The notes under the pieces are model-generated. The model did not search any database. It was not told the origin of the DNA and saw only the letters and a list, made by a program, of their open reading frames with translations. Both the position numbers and the translations under genes were made by a program. A stretch of 64,000 nucleotides of DNA from Pigmentiphaga aceris (GTDB taxonomy: Bacteria; Pseudomonadota; Gammaproteobacteria; Burkholderiales; Burkholderiaceae_B), in contig NZ_CP043046.1 of the NCBI RefSeq assembly GCF_008119665.1, positions 3,100,001-3,164,000 of the forward strand, read 5' to 3'. Position 1 is the stretch's first letter. Every line of letters begins with the position of its first letter. Shown piece by piece: positions 52,804-63,551 of the stretch.

Positions 52804-53972
52804 CACACACTTCCGACAAGCGCCTGCCGCTGGGTTCCTTGCTGGCCCTGGCCATGGGCGCTTTCATCACCATCCTGACCGAAGCGCTGCCAGCCGGACT
52901 GCTGCCGCAGATGGCGCAGAGCCTTGGCGTATCGGAAGCCTGGGTGGGCCAGACCATCACGATCTACGCTGTTGGTTCTCTGGTGGCCGCGATTCCCTTG
53001 ACCATTGCCACGCAGGGCGCGCGTCGCCGCCCGCTGCTGCTGGCCGCCATCGTGGGTTTTGTGATTGCCAACACCGTGACCGCGCTGTCGGGCAATTATC
53101 TGCTGACCATGGTGGCGCGCTTTCTGGCGGGGGTATCAGCCGGATTGCTGTGGGCGCTGCTGGCGGGCTACGCCGCGCGCATGGTGCCCGAGCACCAGCG
53201 TGGGCGCGCAATCGCCGTTGCCATGGTCGGCGCACCGCTGGCTTTCTCGCTCGGCGTGCCTGCCGGCACGTATCTGGGCAACCTGATGGGCTGGCGTTTG
53301 TGCTTCGGCGTCATGAGCATGCTGGCACTGCTGCTGGTGATATGGGTACGCGCCAAGGTGCCTGACTTCGCCGGCCAAGCCGCAGGCAGACAGCTGTCAC
53401 TGCGCCAGGTGTTCACCATGCCGGGCGTGCGTCCGGTGCTGACCGTCGTGCTGGCTTATGTGCTGGCCCACAATATTCTCTACACCTACATCGCCCCCTT
53501 CCTGGTCACCGCCAACATGGTCGAACGTACCGACCTGGTGTTGCTGGTGTTTGGCGTGACATCACTGTTGGGCATCTGGGTAGTGGGCGCATTGATCGAC
53601 CGCCATCTGCGGGTCATGACGCTTGTCAGCACCGTGTTGTTCGGGCTGTCTGCCGTCGCGCTGGGTATGGCGGCCAACAACGCTGCCGTGGTGTACGCGG
53701 CGGTTGCGGCCTGGGGTCTGGCCTTTGGTGGGGTGCCAACGCTGTTTCAGACTGCGCTGGCGAACACCGCAGGCGACGCGGCGGATGTTGCGCAGTCTAT
53801 GTTGGTGACCGCGTGGAATCTGGCGATTGCAGGCGGCGGCGTGGTGGGTGGGCTGCTGTTGGCGCAGTTCGGTGGATGGGCGTTTCCACCGGCTGTGCTC
53901 GCCTTGTTACTTGTGACCCTGCTGGTGGCGGGGCTGGCGAAACAGCACGGTTTTCCTGCTTCGCATGCTTGA
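52800..53972 (+). CDS. MFS transporter, AraJ/DHA1 sugar- or drug-efflux type
   Basis: 390 residues, 12 helices. AMGAFITILTEALPAGLLPQ and the ARFLAGVSAGLLWALLAGYA helix match AraJ-like exporters. Translation is coupled to the quinone reductase by a 4-bp overlap. Divergent LysR control is likely. It converges on a Rossmann protein gene, with a duplicated decamer (GAAAGCAATC at 53971 and 53985) between them. Confidence 0.9.
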   Translation: MTHTSDKRLPLGSLLALAMGAFITILTEALPAGLLPQMAQSLGVSEAWVGQTITIYAVGSLVAAIPLTIATQGARRRPLLLAAIVGFVIANTVTALSGNYLLTMVARFLAGVSAGLLWALLAGYAARMVPEHQRGRAIAVAMVGAPLAFSLGVPAGTYLGNLMGWRLCFGVMSMLALLLVIWVRAKVPDFAGQAAGRQLSLRQVFTMPGVRPVLTVVLAYVLAHNILYTYIAPFLVTANMVERTDLVLLVFGVTSLLGIWVVGALIDRHLRVMTLVSTVLFGLSAVALGMAANNAAVVYAAVAAWGLAFGGVPTLFQTALANTAGDAADVAQSMLVTAWNLAIAGGGVVGGLLLAQFGGWAFPPAVLALLLVTLLVAGLAKQHGFPASHA

Positions 53973-53992
53973 AAGCAATCCGTTGAAAGCAA

Positions 53993-54664
53993 TCAGCGTT
54001 GGCCGCCTGCCTTCGCCAACACATCGGACTTCAGCACGATGACGCCTTGCGCCCTGGGCACAACGCGAACCAGGGCATTTGCCACCGATTGGGCGTGCAC
54101 CGGTCGATACGCCCCAGGAATGACCGGTGCCAGAAGCTTCGCGATCGGGATCGACAGCTTTTCACCCAGCCGCGGGGGCTGCCCCAGGCCGTCTCGGTGA
54201 TCCAGCAGCAAGGACGGCCGTGCAATCACCAGCGCGGTCAGTTCCATCGCAGACAACACGTTTTCCAGCTGACCCTTCACGCGGTTGTAGAACACCGACG
54301 AACGCGCATCGGCACCCGCCGCGCTGACCAGGCCCACGCGCTGCGCACCCGCTGCGGCGGCAGCTTTGGCAACGGCCAGGTTGGCATCCAGATCCACCGC
54401 ACGAAACGCCGCCTGGCTACCCGCCACCTTGATCGTGGTGCCCAAGGCCAGATACACCTCATCAACCTGCGGCAGCTTGGGCAGATTGCGAAAATCGACC
54501 AGGTGCACACGCAACTTGGGGTGGCTGAGGTTCAACCCACGACGACCCAGCGCGTGCACTTCCGACACCGACGCGTCATCAAGCAAGGCTTGCAATATCA
54601 GGCCACCCACCAGCCCCGTTGCGCCGGCAAGCAGCACTTTTCGTTGGTCAACAGTATTGGGCAT
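53993..54664 (-). CDS. NAD(P)-binding Rossmann protein, NmrA/atypical SDR type
   Basis: 223 residues. The N-terminal LLAGATGLVGG nucleotide motif and the YNRVKGQLENVL segment (YxxxK-like) mark an atypical SDR such as oxidoreductase HTATIP2-like proteins. ALVIARPSLLLDHR matches that subgroup. Probably NADPH-binding; substrate unknown. Converges on the MFS gene; no other operon partner. Confidence 0.85.
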   Translation of the reverse strand: MPNTVDQRKVLLAGATGLVGGLILQALLDDASVSEVHALGRRGLNLSHPKLRVHLVDFRNLPKLPQVDEVYLALGTTIKVAGSQAAFRAVDLDANLAVAKAAAAAGAQRVGLVSAAGADARSSVFYNRVKGQLENVLSAMELTALVIARPSLLLDHRDGLGQPPRLGEKLSIPIAKLLAPVIPGAYRPVHAQSVANALVRVVPRAQGVIVLKSDVLAKAGGQR

Positions 54665-54769
54665 GGCGGTTTTTCCCTTGATTCAAGATAAGGCGGAAGA
54701 GACGCACGTGGCGTTCCCGCCTGACGCTGAAGTCTGCGCCAACAATATTGCGCTTGATCTGCGGTGCTG

Positions 54770-54844
54770 CATGTATCTCACTTCATGTATCTCACTTCAT
54801 GCATCTCACTTCATGCATCTCACCTCATGCATCTCACTTCATGT
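54770..54844. repeat. 14-bp tandem repeat (minisatellite), five units plus a partial one
   Basis: Five head-to-tail copies of CATGYATCTCACYT cover 54770-54839, with a partial CATGT after them. Units differ at only two positions. There are no spacers, so this is not a CRISPR. It lies between the convergent-side end of the Rossmann gene upstream region and the pirin gene, and no gene uses it. Copy number may vary between strains. Confidence 0.9.
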
Positions 54845-54882
54845 CTGATCAAAACACTGCTTATCAAGCGCTGGCGTGAATC

Positions 54883-55740
54883 TCAACCCGCCCCGTTCAT
54901 CTTCCCGGCTTGGTAATCCAGAATCGCCTGATGAATCTCGGCCTGCGTGTTCATCACGAACGGGCCATGCGACACCACCGGTTCACCAATCGGTTCCGCG
55001 TGCCCGAACAAGACCACGGCATCTGATGACGCCACGATTTCCACCTCGTCGCCGTCGTGCGCGAATTCGACCAGATTGAATGCCGCCAGCGCGTCGCCGT
55101 TGATGCTCACCTCGCCTTTCACCAGGTAGCAGAACACATTGCGCGAGTTTGGCGCAGGCAGCGTCACGCTTGCTCCGGCACCGATGCGAACAATGGCCAG
55201 TTGCACGTCGATCAAGGTCTGGATCGGCCCCGTCGCACCAAACCAATGACCGGAAACCGCAGTCAGGCTCACACGCGCGTCACCTGCAGGCACGGTCGGC
55301 ATCTCGTTGGCCTGCAGGCCGATGTAGCGCGGCGCGACCATCTTCAGGTTGGACGGCAGGTTCACCCACAGTTGCAGGATTTCCAGCGGACCACCGTCGC
55401 GCTTGAAGGCATCCGGCGACAACTCGGAATGCACCAAGCCACGCCCGGCCGTCATCCACTGCACACCGCCTGCACGAATGATGCTCTCGTGGCCGCCCGT
55501 GTCGTGGTGCGCCAGTTCACCTTCCAGAATGAAGGTGACGGTCTCGAAACCCCGATGCGGATGCGGGCCGAAAGGCAGGCCCTGGTTATTCGGCCGGTAG
55601 ACCTGCGGGCCGTGATGGTTCAAAAACAAAAAAGGGTCGATCTGCTCGACCTTGCGGCCGGGTACAGGCCTGCGGGTAATCAAGTCGCGGATGTCGTCCC
55701 GCTCTGCGGGGTGGACGGCGTGAACGCTTCGGAGGCTCAT
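54883..55740 (-). CDS. Pirin-family protein
   Basis: 285 residues, bicupin. The metal site motif HPHRGFETVT is near residue 62 and HSELSP near residue 104 in the N-terminal cupin. Pirins may act as quercetinase-like oxygenases or redox regulators; the activity here is not predictable. AAGGA precedes the ATG. It diverges from the yheS gene across a long gap. Confidence 0.92.
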   Translation of the reverse strand: MSLRSVHAVHPAERDDIRDLITRRPVPGRKVEQIDPFLFLNHHGPQVYRPNNQGLPFGPHPHRGFETVTFILEGELAHHDTGGHESIIRAGGVQWMTAGRGLVHSELSPDAFKRDGGPLEILQLWVNLPSNLKMVAPRYIGLQANEMPTVPAGDARVSLTAVSGHWFGATGPIQTLIDVQLAIVRIGAGASVTLPAPNSRNVFCYLVKGEVSINGDALAAFNLVEFAHDGDEVEIVASSDAVVLFGHAEPIGEPVVSHGPFVMNTQAEIHQAILDYQAGKMNGAG

Positions 55741-56254
55741 CAGGGGTCCTTGCGAAAAAAGGTGCGGTCATCGAACCCGCATGGCCACCATTATCCCCCT
55801 CGGGTCGGATGGTTCTCGTCTGGCCAGCGGCAAAGGTCCTTCTCAGGAAACGGGGTGATCGCTGGGGGACAACAGTGATATTTGCCCTGGTGGCGTGGTT
55901 TATTCCCGTCAATCCCTGGTGATTGCTACGTCACTACGGGCTTACCCGCGACGCCGAACGCTGGCTCGCACTACAATGTTGCTTCTCATGGCCGTGCCAA
56001 CGCCCAGGATTCAGGCTTGATGTGTACCTGTGCGTGCCCCGGCCGGGCCGCGATGCCCGATTTGCGGTGCACCCTGCGCCGCTGCGAGATCCCAGGCTGA
56101 CATGGCGCTGTGCTTCGAGCCAGCGCTGTCATGACGATGACCAGCCTGTGCGCCAGGATACGAACCTGGCCACGGTGATCGATTGATCGCCCATGTTTTT
56201 CCCCTTTTATCCGGTTTCCCGCGACGTGGCGGGCATTCCTTTTCCTGCGTACCG
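55741..56254. other. Intergenic region between pirin and yheS, 514 bp
   Basis: No gene I can support. Short open frames here (for example 55923-56186) lack ribosome-binding sites and family character. ABC-F genes sometimes carry long regulatory leaders, but I find no convincing attenuator hairpin or leader peptide. The promoters of both divergent genes must lie here. Confidence 0.4.
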
Positions 56255-57892
<1,638 letters not shown>

Positions 57893-57944
57893 GTCTGAAA
57901 GCTTGATCCCTGCGGTTGACCTGAGCAGCAGGGTGACTTCAAAA

Positions 57945-57970
57945 GCAGGCTGCCAACCCAGGCAGCCTGC
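57945..57970 (-). terminator. Intrinsic terminator (minus strand) of the membrane hydrolase gene
   Basis: A perfect 10-bp stem, GCAGGCTGCC with GGCAGCCTGC, and a 6-base loop. Read on the minus strand it is followed by TTTT and lies just after the stop of the 57980-59062 gene. It may also help end yheS transcription from the other side, though the plus strand lacks a T-run. Confidence 0.8.
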
Positions 57971-57979
57971 AGACCAGCC

Positions 57980-59062
57980 TTACTTCCCTGAAGGCACGGG
58001 CGTGGGTGCTGGCGCTTTCACCGGCACCACATGCATCCGCTGCTCCCACTCAGTCAGGGGCAGTGTCGTCCGCCCCAGCAAACGATCCCACAGCATTCCC
58101 AATTCCGCCATGCCGCCTCGGTTTGTGGGCCACATGCTCGGCACCACCGGATGCCACGCGTGCGGCTGGCCTTCGCCCATCTTGAAGCGGAACGAGTAAT
58201 AGCCCGTCGCCAAGCCCATGCGCAGATCGCTGACGACCAGGCTGTTGCCGATCTCGTCATACCGCAGCCAATCGCCGGTGAACCAGCGCAGCCCCGGCAA
58301 GAGCGGGGAATCGGGCAGGTCCATCGCCAGTTTTGCATTCAAAGGTAAACGAGCGCGTTCGAACGGCTTCTGGTCGAACACTCCCACGATGGCCTCGACA
58401 TACTCGTCGCGGTCCACCTGCGCCACCACGCGCCAAGCCAGAATATTGAAGGGCGTGGGCGTGGAGAAGATGCGGACGACAGACGTACCGCCTGCCATTA
58501 GGTCGTTGCGCACGCGCGTTTCGATCACCTGCTTGAACGACAGCGATGCCGCGATATAGACGCAACACCAGGCCAGCGCCCACGCGCAGGTCCGGGGCAC
58601 CCTGCCCTTCATGCCGACAAGGAAGCCCGCTATCGTCACCCCTATCAAGGGCACCGTGAAGAACGGGTCGATGATGAACAGGCTGGACCAGGACGTTGGC
58701 GTCGGTTTCAGCGGCCACCATAGCTGCGTGCCGTAGCTGGTCAGCGCGTCCAGCAATGGATGCGTAATTAGCGACAACCAGATACACAGTAACAAGCGTC
58801 CGAAGCTGTAGTCTGCGGAAGGTCGCCAAGCGCGGAACAATATGGTCAGACCGACCGAGACGGCACTGAGCACGAACAGGGAATGCGAGAAACCTCGATG
58901 GTTTATCATCGCCGACACTGGATCGGGCTGGCCAAGGAATACGTCCAGGTCGGGCAAGGTGGCAATCACCGCACCATAGAGCAACGCCTTGCGCCCCTGG
59001 AATCTACCCAGCAGAGCGCCCTGAATACCGGCGCCAAAAACCGCCTGGGTCACAGAATCCAT
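57980..59062 (-). CDS. Membrane-bound metal-dependent hydrolase, YdjM/DUF457 family
   Basis: 360 residues. The N-terminal domain holds the family motifs: PDLDVF, the INHRGFSHSL histidine motif and THPLLDALTSYGTQ. Several helices follow. The C-terminal ~180 residues (from about 180) form a soluble domain seen in the longer members. AAAGGA precedes the ATG at 59062. It diverges from the DedA gene. Substrate unknown. Confidence 0.88.
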   Translation of the reverse strand: MDSVTQAVFGAGIQGALLGRFQGRKALLYGAVIATLPDLDVFLGQPDPVSAMINHRGFSHSLFVLSAVSVGLTILFRAWRPSADYSFGRLLLCIWLSLITHPLLDALTSYGTQLWWPLKPTPTSWSSLFIIDPFFTVPLIGVTIAGFLVGMKGRVPRTCAWALAWCCVYIAASLSFKQVIETRVRNDLMAGGTSVVRIFSTPTPFNILAWRVVAQVDRDEYVEAIVGVFDQKPFERARLPLNAKLAMDLPDSPLLPGLRWFTGDWLRYDEIGNSLVVSDLRMGLATGYYSFRFKMGEGQPHAWHPVVPSMWPTNRGGMAELGMLWDRLLGRTTLPLTEWEQRMHVVPVKAPAPTPVPSGK

Positions 59063-59121
59063 CTTTTTCAATCCTTTGTCGCGTCACGAATCAGCGTGCG
59101 GCGACATCTTAGCTTGCGTGC

Positions 59122-59772
59122 ATGACACGCCGATCAATGGACAGTTACGTTTCGCAAGTCATCAGCTTCATCGAAACCCATCAACTCTGGGCAGGCCCCG
59201 TCATCGCATTGTTGTGCCTTGGCGAGTCGATGATTCTTGTCGGCCTGTTCATCCCGGCCACGGCTTTGCTGATCCTGATCGGCGGGCTGGTCGGTGCAGG
59301 TGCCCTGCCGCTGACGACAGTGCTTGCATGGGGCATCGCCGGTGCCATTGTCGGTGATGCGATCTCGTATTACCTGGGCCGCTGGATGGGGCCTGGCATT
59401 TTGCGCTGGGGGCCTTTGCGCAGTCAGCGCACACCGGTGGCCCGTGCGCGCCTTGCTTTCTCGCGCTACGGCTTCATGGCGGTGCTGGTTGGCCGTTTCC
59501 TGGGCCCGATCCGGTCCACCATCCCGCTGGTGGCCGGCATCATGCGCATGCCCAATCGATCCTTCCAGCTGGCCAACGTGCTATCGGCCATCGCCTGGGT
59601 GCCCGTGATGCTGGCACCGGGCTACATCGGTGCCCGCACGCTGGGTGCCGCAGACAATGCCAACCAGATCGGCATGATCGTTGGCAGCGGTCTGTCAGTG
59701 GTGGTAGGCGTGTGGCTGCTGGTCAGCATGATGCGCAAACGCAAACGTCAGCCTCCCGCCACCAAGCCGTAA
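59122..59772 (+). CDS. DedA-family membrane protein
   Basis: 216 residues. CLGESMILVGLFIPATALLI, ISYYLGRWMG and the RFLGPIRSTIPLVAG motif with its essential arginines identify DedA, which is thought to translocate lipids and support membrane homeostasis. Five or six helices. ATG at 59122, or ATG at 59137. Divergent from the DUF457 hydrolase across 59 bp; the DUF4153 series begins 67 bp downstream. Confidence 0.92.
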   Translation: MTRRSMDSYVSQVISFIETHQLWAGPVIALLCLGESMILVGLFIPATALLILIGGLVGAGALPLTTVLAWGIAGAIVGDAISYYLGRWMGPGILRWGPLRSQRTPVARARLAFSRYGFMAVLVGRFLGPIRSTIPLVAGIMRMPNRSFQLANVLSAIAWVPVMLAPGYIGARTLGAADNANQIGMIVGSGLSVVVGVWLLVSMMRKRKRQPPATKP

Positions 59773-59803
59773 AAAGCACGGCAAACCACTTCCCCGTCAG
59801 TAT

Positions 59804-59830
59804 GTCCGCCGCGTTGTGCGGCGTGCGGAG
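59804..59830 (+). promoter_or_regulatory. Hairpin over the ribosome-binding site of DUF4153 gene 1
   Basis: TCCGCCGC can pair with GCG-T-GCGGA so that the GGAG ribosome-binding site (59827-59830) is partly inside the stem. An alternative 6-bp hairpin CGCCGC/GCGGCG leaves it free. The ATG is 9 bp downstream. See the matching leaders before the next two genes. Confidence 0.45.
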
Positions 59831-59839
59831 CAATCGTAA

Positions 59840-61618
59840 ATGCCGATCGTCATGCGCAGGATGGCCCTGATCGGGCTTGTCCAAGGTGTGGTCTTGTGGG
59901 TACTGGCCACATTGGTAGATGGCAAACATTGGCCCAGCGACAACATGGCCGTGTTGCTGGGCTTGGTCTACACAGCGGTCGCCATCCCCGCCGCCTGGTA
60001 CTTGAGCGAAGACGTTGCAGGGGTCAGCAAGCAGCGGCGTCGGGTGGTGGTGATTGCACTCGGCGTGGGTCTGGGCCTGCTGGGTGTCTGCGAAGGCTGG
60101 GTGAATCAGGACGTGCAAGGCCCGTTCAAACCTGGCCCATCGCTGCCAGCCTGCATTGCTCTTGGCTTTGTGGCACTGCCGCTATTGCTGCACGCGGGCG
60201 GACGACATACTGACAGCACCGACCGCCGTACCTGGGGTTGGAACTATGCCGATCTGTTCCAGACTACCTGGCGCAATGCCATGGTGCTGGCCATTACCGC
60301 GTTGCTGACTGGCATTTTCTGGGTGGTGCTGCTGGCAGGCGGCCACCTGATGAAGAGCATCGGCATCACCCTGGTGCTGGATCTCATCGGCACAAACTTC
60401 TTCATCTCGCTCGCGAGTTCCATCGTGGTGAGCTGCGCTGCCGCGCTGGCTTTGTCGCGGACAGACACCATCGTGGTGCTGCGCCGATTCTGGCTGTCCT
60501 TGAATCAGGCTTTCTTGCCGCTGGTGCTGCTGTTTTCCACCATGTGGGCAGTCGCGCTGCCGTTCACGGGCGTGGAACCCTTGTTCCAGACGCGCAGAGC
60601 CGCGCTGGTGCTGCTGTGGTTCGCTGTGCTGGCGATTAATTTCGTCAACGCCGCCCGCCAGGATGGCCTGGCCCCTGCGCCGTTTGTGCCCTGGCTTCGC
60701 CGCGCGCTGGCTTATGCCTGGTTGACCATGCTGGTGGTGGTCGCGGTAGCGGCGCTCGCCATCTACCAGCGCGTCGCGCAATACGGCTGGACGGCCGACC
60801 GCGTATGGAGCGTGTTCGTGCTGCTGATGGCTGCCGGTTATGCCATCGGCTATTCGCTCAGTGTCTTCAAGCCCGTGCGCGGCTGGATGTGGAGCATCGA
60901 CCAGACCAATGTAGCGATGGCAATCGTGCTGTGCGTGGGACTGCTTGCGCTGGCGTCTCCGCTGGCCGATGCGCGCCGCATTTCTGTTGCCAGCCAGCTT
61001 GACCGCCTGTTGGCTGGCAAGACGGCGCTGGACGACTTCGACTTCTATTACTTGAAGTACCGCAGTGGCACCTATGGCACGCGGGCCATGCAGGCCATGA
61101 TCGATGGCATTCCCGGGCATGCCCAGGCCGACATGCTGTCGAAAACTGCGCAGCTGGCCCGTGACGGCAAGCTGCGTTCCGGCAACTTGCTGTCCCCGGC
61201 CAACATGGACGACAGCGCAATGCGCAGCAAACTGAAGCCTGTCAATGATCAGACTTCTGTTCCGCCAGCAGTCGTGGACGCCCTGATTGCCCACCTTCGT
61301 ACTGAGTCGGGACCCCGCTCGGAAGATATCTGCGCGTATGACTACGGTAAATGCTCGGTGTGGATGGCCGATCTGGATGGCGATGACAAGCAGGAAGTGG
61401 TGCTGATCGTGAACAAAAGCTGGCAGCACGTTGCACAGGTATTCAACTGGCAGCCGGATACGGCCACCCTGACCTACGCCGGCGAGATCAATGGCGTGAC
61501 CCAGACCTGGATCGACGGCTTGGGCGATGGCACCGTCACTTTCCCGCAAAGCAAATGGCGAGATATCAATGCCGGTGGCGTGCAGTTGCGTGTGACGCCG
61601 CCCGACACCGACCGGTAA
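59840..61618 (+). CDS. DUF4153-family membrane protein, copy 1
   Basis: 592 residues. About ten hydrophobic helices fill residues 1-390; the last ~200 residues form a soluble domain with an acidic DLDGDDKQEVVLIV calcium-binding-like repeat (EF-hand/FG-GAP-like). The first of three tandem homologues; the family has no known function. RBS GGAG. It is 67 bp after the DedA gene and may be co-transcribed. Confidence 0.83.
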   Translation: MPIVMRRMALIGLVQGVVLWVLATLVDGKHWPSDNMAVLLGLVYTAVAIPAAWYLSEDVAGVSKQRRRVVVIALGVGLGLLGVCEGWVNQDVQGPFKPGPSLPACIALGFVALPLLLHAGGRHTDSTDRRTWGWNYADLFQTTWRNAMVLAITALLTGIFWVVLLAGGHLMKSIGITLVLDLIGTNFFISLASSIVVSCAAALALSRTDTIVVLRRFWLSLNQAFLPLVLLFSTMWAVALPFTGVEPLFQTRRAALVLLWFAVLAINFVNAARQDGLAPAPFVPWLRRALAYAWLTMLVVVAVAALAIYQRVAQYGWTADRVWSVFVLLMAAGYAIGYSLSVFKPVRGWMWSIDQTNVAMAIVLCVGLLALASPLADARRISVASQLDRLLAGKTALDDFDFYYLKYRSGTYGTRAMQAMIDGIPGHAQADMLSKTAQLARDGKLRSGNLLSPANMDDSAMRSKLKPVNDQTSVPPAVVDALIAHLRTESGPRSEDICAYDYGKCSVWMADLDGDDKQEVVLIVNKSWQHVAQVFNWQPDTATLTYAGEINGVTQTWIDGLGDGTVTFPQSKWRDINAGGVQLRVTPPDTDR

Positions 61619-61623
61619 AAGCA

Positions 61624-61642
61624 GCGTCTTGGCTCAAGACGC
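61624..61642 (+). promoter_or_regulatory. Intercistronic hairpin after DUF4153 gene 1
   Basis: GCGTCTTG-GCT-CAAGACGC, a perfect 8-bp stem beginning 6 bp after the stop codon. No T-run follows, so it is more likely to influence stability or processing than to terminate. Confidence 0.45.
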
Positions 61643-61665
61643 CCACCTATTTCCCGAAGCGATTT

Positions 61666-61690
61666 GTCCGCGTGTTGCGGACCACGGAGC
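61666..61690 (+). promoter_or_regulatory. Hairpin at the ribosome-binding site of DUF4153 gene 2
   Basis: GTCCGC-N5-GCGGAC ends just before GGAGC (61686-61690). A competing TCCG/CGGA pairing would cover the GGAG. The leader resembles that of gene 1: TCCGC, a short loop with GTTG, GCGG and then CGGAGCAA. Confidence 0.45.
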
Positions 61691-61699
61691 AAGCAAGGC

Positions 61700-63451
61700 A
61701 TGTCGAATACCATGCGCAGATTGGCCATCGTTGGCCTGATCCAGGGGGCGGCGCTGCTGGCCATCTATCTGGCTTCCATCAACAAGGGCTGGTTGTCGAC
61801 CCAGGCCCCACTGTTGCTGGCGTTGATTTACACCAGCTTCGCACTGCCCGCAGCGTGGTATCTGACGGAGGACATCGACGGCCTGCCGCCGCGTCGCCGG
61901 CTGGTGGGCGTGCTGTCCTTGGGACTGATACTGGCATTGCTGGGTGCCTGCGAAGGCTGGGCTGGGGCCGATGCAGACGGCACCGCGCTCCCCGATATCT
62001 CGACGGTGGCGTGCATCGTTCTGGGCTTTGTGGGCGTGCCGCTGTTTGCGCACGCAGAGCGCAGCAACGGCTTCGGCTGGCGCTGGAATTACGCCGCCCT
62101 GTTCCAAAGCGCGTGGCGCAACGCCATGATGTTGATGGTGGCGTTCCTGCTGACCGGCATCATGTGGGGCGTACTGTTAGCCGGCAGCGCACTGATGAGC
62201 AGCATTGGCATCAACATCGTGCGCGATCTGTTGATGCGGCCCTGGTTCTGGATACCCGTCTGCACCACGACCTTTGCCTGCGCAATGGCGCTGACCTTGG
62301 CGCGTGCCGACACCATGATCGCGCTGCGACGCTTCTGGTTGTCGATGAACCAGGCGTTCCTGGTTCTGATGCTGCTGTTCTCGACCATGTGGGCGGTCGC
62401 ACTGGTGTTCACCGGGATCGACCCGCTGCTGAAGACCCGCGTGGCAGGCTTTGCGCTGCTGTGGTTCGCCGCGCTGTCGGTGAAATTTGTCAACGCTGCG
62501 TATCAAGATGGCACCCACGCACCGTTCAGCCCTTGGCTAAGACGCCCGCTCAGCCTCGCCTGGCTGACCATCCCGGTGGTCACCACGGTGGCCGGCGTCG
62601 CCATTTATCAACGCATTGCGCAATACGGCTGGACAGGCGAACGTGTGTGGAGCGTGTTCATCCTGATCATGGCCACGGGTTATGCGTTGGGCTACTCGCT
62701 GAGCGCCTTCGCCCCCAAGCGCGGCTGGATGTGGAGCATCGGGCAGACCAATGTGGTGATGGCGCTGGTACTTTGCGCGGGCCTGATCGCCTTGTCGTCG
62801 CCGATTGCCGATGCACGCCGTGTGTCAGTAGACAGCCAGGTTGGCCGACTGCTGGCCGGCAAGACGCCGGTAGACAAATTCGACTTCCGTTATCTGGACG
62901 AGAAAAGCGGCATCTATGGCCGAAAAGCCTTTGCCGAGTTGAAAGCAGGCGTGCCAGGGCATCCGCAGGCGGCGGCGTTTACCAAGGCGGCAGAAGAATA
63001 CGAGCGCAAGAAAAATCTGTGGCGCACCGATAGCAAAGCGCCGCCGACCGACGACGAGCTTCGCGCCAACTGGACACTGTTGCCCGAGGGTACGCAGCCC
63101 CAGCCCGCATTGGTGGATACCTTGCTTGCCCAACTGCGTGACCAGAAACTGAAGAACAATAAGGCCAGCGCCTGCCTGGAGGCGCGCAACCTCTGCACCT
63201 TGTGGCTGGGTGATCTGGACGGCGACAAAACGCCGGAACTGATGGTGGTAATCGACCAGACGTGGCGACAAACTGCCGTCATCTACCGTTGGCAGGCAGA
63301 AGGCGCGCAACTTGCGCGTGTGGCCACCATCGAGGAATTGACCGAAGAATGGGTGAAAGCTCTGCGCCGAGGCGAAAGCAAGCTCGTGCCCAATCCGTGG
63401 CTGGATATTGAAGCAGGCGGTCAACGCGTGCAGATCAAACCGGAGAACTGA
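61700..63451 (+). CDS. DUF4153-family membrane protein, copy 2
   Basis: 583 residues from ATG 61700, with AAGG and GGAG upstream. Same layout as copy 1: ten or so helices, then a soluble C-terminal domain with an acidic LGDLDGDKTPELMV repeat. Many stretches are shared with copy 1, for example QRIAQYGWTGERVWSVF against QRVAQYGWTADRVWSVF, so this is a tandem duplication. Function unknown. Confidence 0.83.
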   Translation: MSNTMRRLAIVGLIQGAALLAIYLASINKGWLSTQAPLLLALIYTSFALPAAWYLTEDIDGLPPRRRLVGVLSLGLILALLGACEGWAGADADGTALPDISTVACIVLGFVGVPLFAHAERSNGFGWRWNYAALFQSAWRNAMMLMVAFLLTGIMWGVLLAGSALMSSIGINIVRDLLMRPWFWIPVCTTTFACAMALTLARADTMIALRRFWLSMNQAFLVLMLLFSTMWAVALVFTGIDPLLKTRVAGFALLWFAALSVKFVNAAYQDGTHAPFSPWLRRPLSLAWLTIPVVTTVAGVAIYQRIAQYGWTGERVWSVFILIMATGYALGYSLSAFAPKRGWMWSIGQTNVVMALVLCAGLIALSSPIADARRVSVDSQVGRLLAGKTPVDKFDFRYLDEKSGIYGRKAFAELKAGVPGHPQAAAFTKAAEEYERKKNLWRTDSKAPPTDDELRANWTLLPEGTQPQPALVDTLLAQLRDQKLKNNKASACLEARNLCTLWLGDLDGDKTPELMVVIDQTWRQTAVIYRWQAEGAQLARVATIEELTEEWVKALRRGESKLVPNPWLDIEAGGQRVQIKPEN

Positions 63452-63471
63452 ATCCAAGGGAGTAATGGAAA

Positions 63472-63489
63472 CTGAACCCGAGGGTTCAG
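63472..63489 (+). promoter_or_regulatory. Short hairpin after DUF4153 gene 2
   Basis: CTGAACC-CGAG-GGTTCAG, a perfect 7-bp stem 21 bp after the stop codon, with no T-run. It precedes the long leader hairpin of the third gene. Confidence 0.4.
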
Positions 63490-63498
63490 CACGGTATG

Positions 63499-63544
63499 CC
63501 GAAGCACGCCCGCCTGCTACTGTTAAAGCGGGTTTGCTTCGGAG
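63499..63544 (+). promoter_or_regulatory. Long leader hairpin partly covering the ribosome-binding site of DUF4153 gene 3
   Basis: CCGAAGCA (63499-63506) pairs with TGCTTCGG (63535-63542), and CCCGC pairs with GCGGG inside it, around a 14-base loop. The last two paired bases are the GG of the GGAG ribosome-binding site at 63541-63544. The ATG follows at 63552. Opening the stem would be needed for full ribosome access. Confidence 0.55.
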
Positions 63545-63551
63545 CGCATCC

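Noticed and set aside
53971..53994. Duplicated decamer GAAAGCAATC
   Set aside because: Two short copies at a convergent gene junction, without flanking symmetry or mobile-element features; not enough for a target-site duplication or attachment site.
54770..54844. Possible CRISPR array
   Set aside because: Units are only 14 bp and directly adjacent, with no spacers and no cas genes nearby.
55923..56186. Possible small gene or leader peptide upstream of yheS
   Set aside because: No ribosome-binding site, odd composition rich in Arg, Cys and Pro, and no family resemblance; it cannot be supported.
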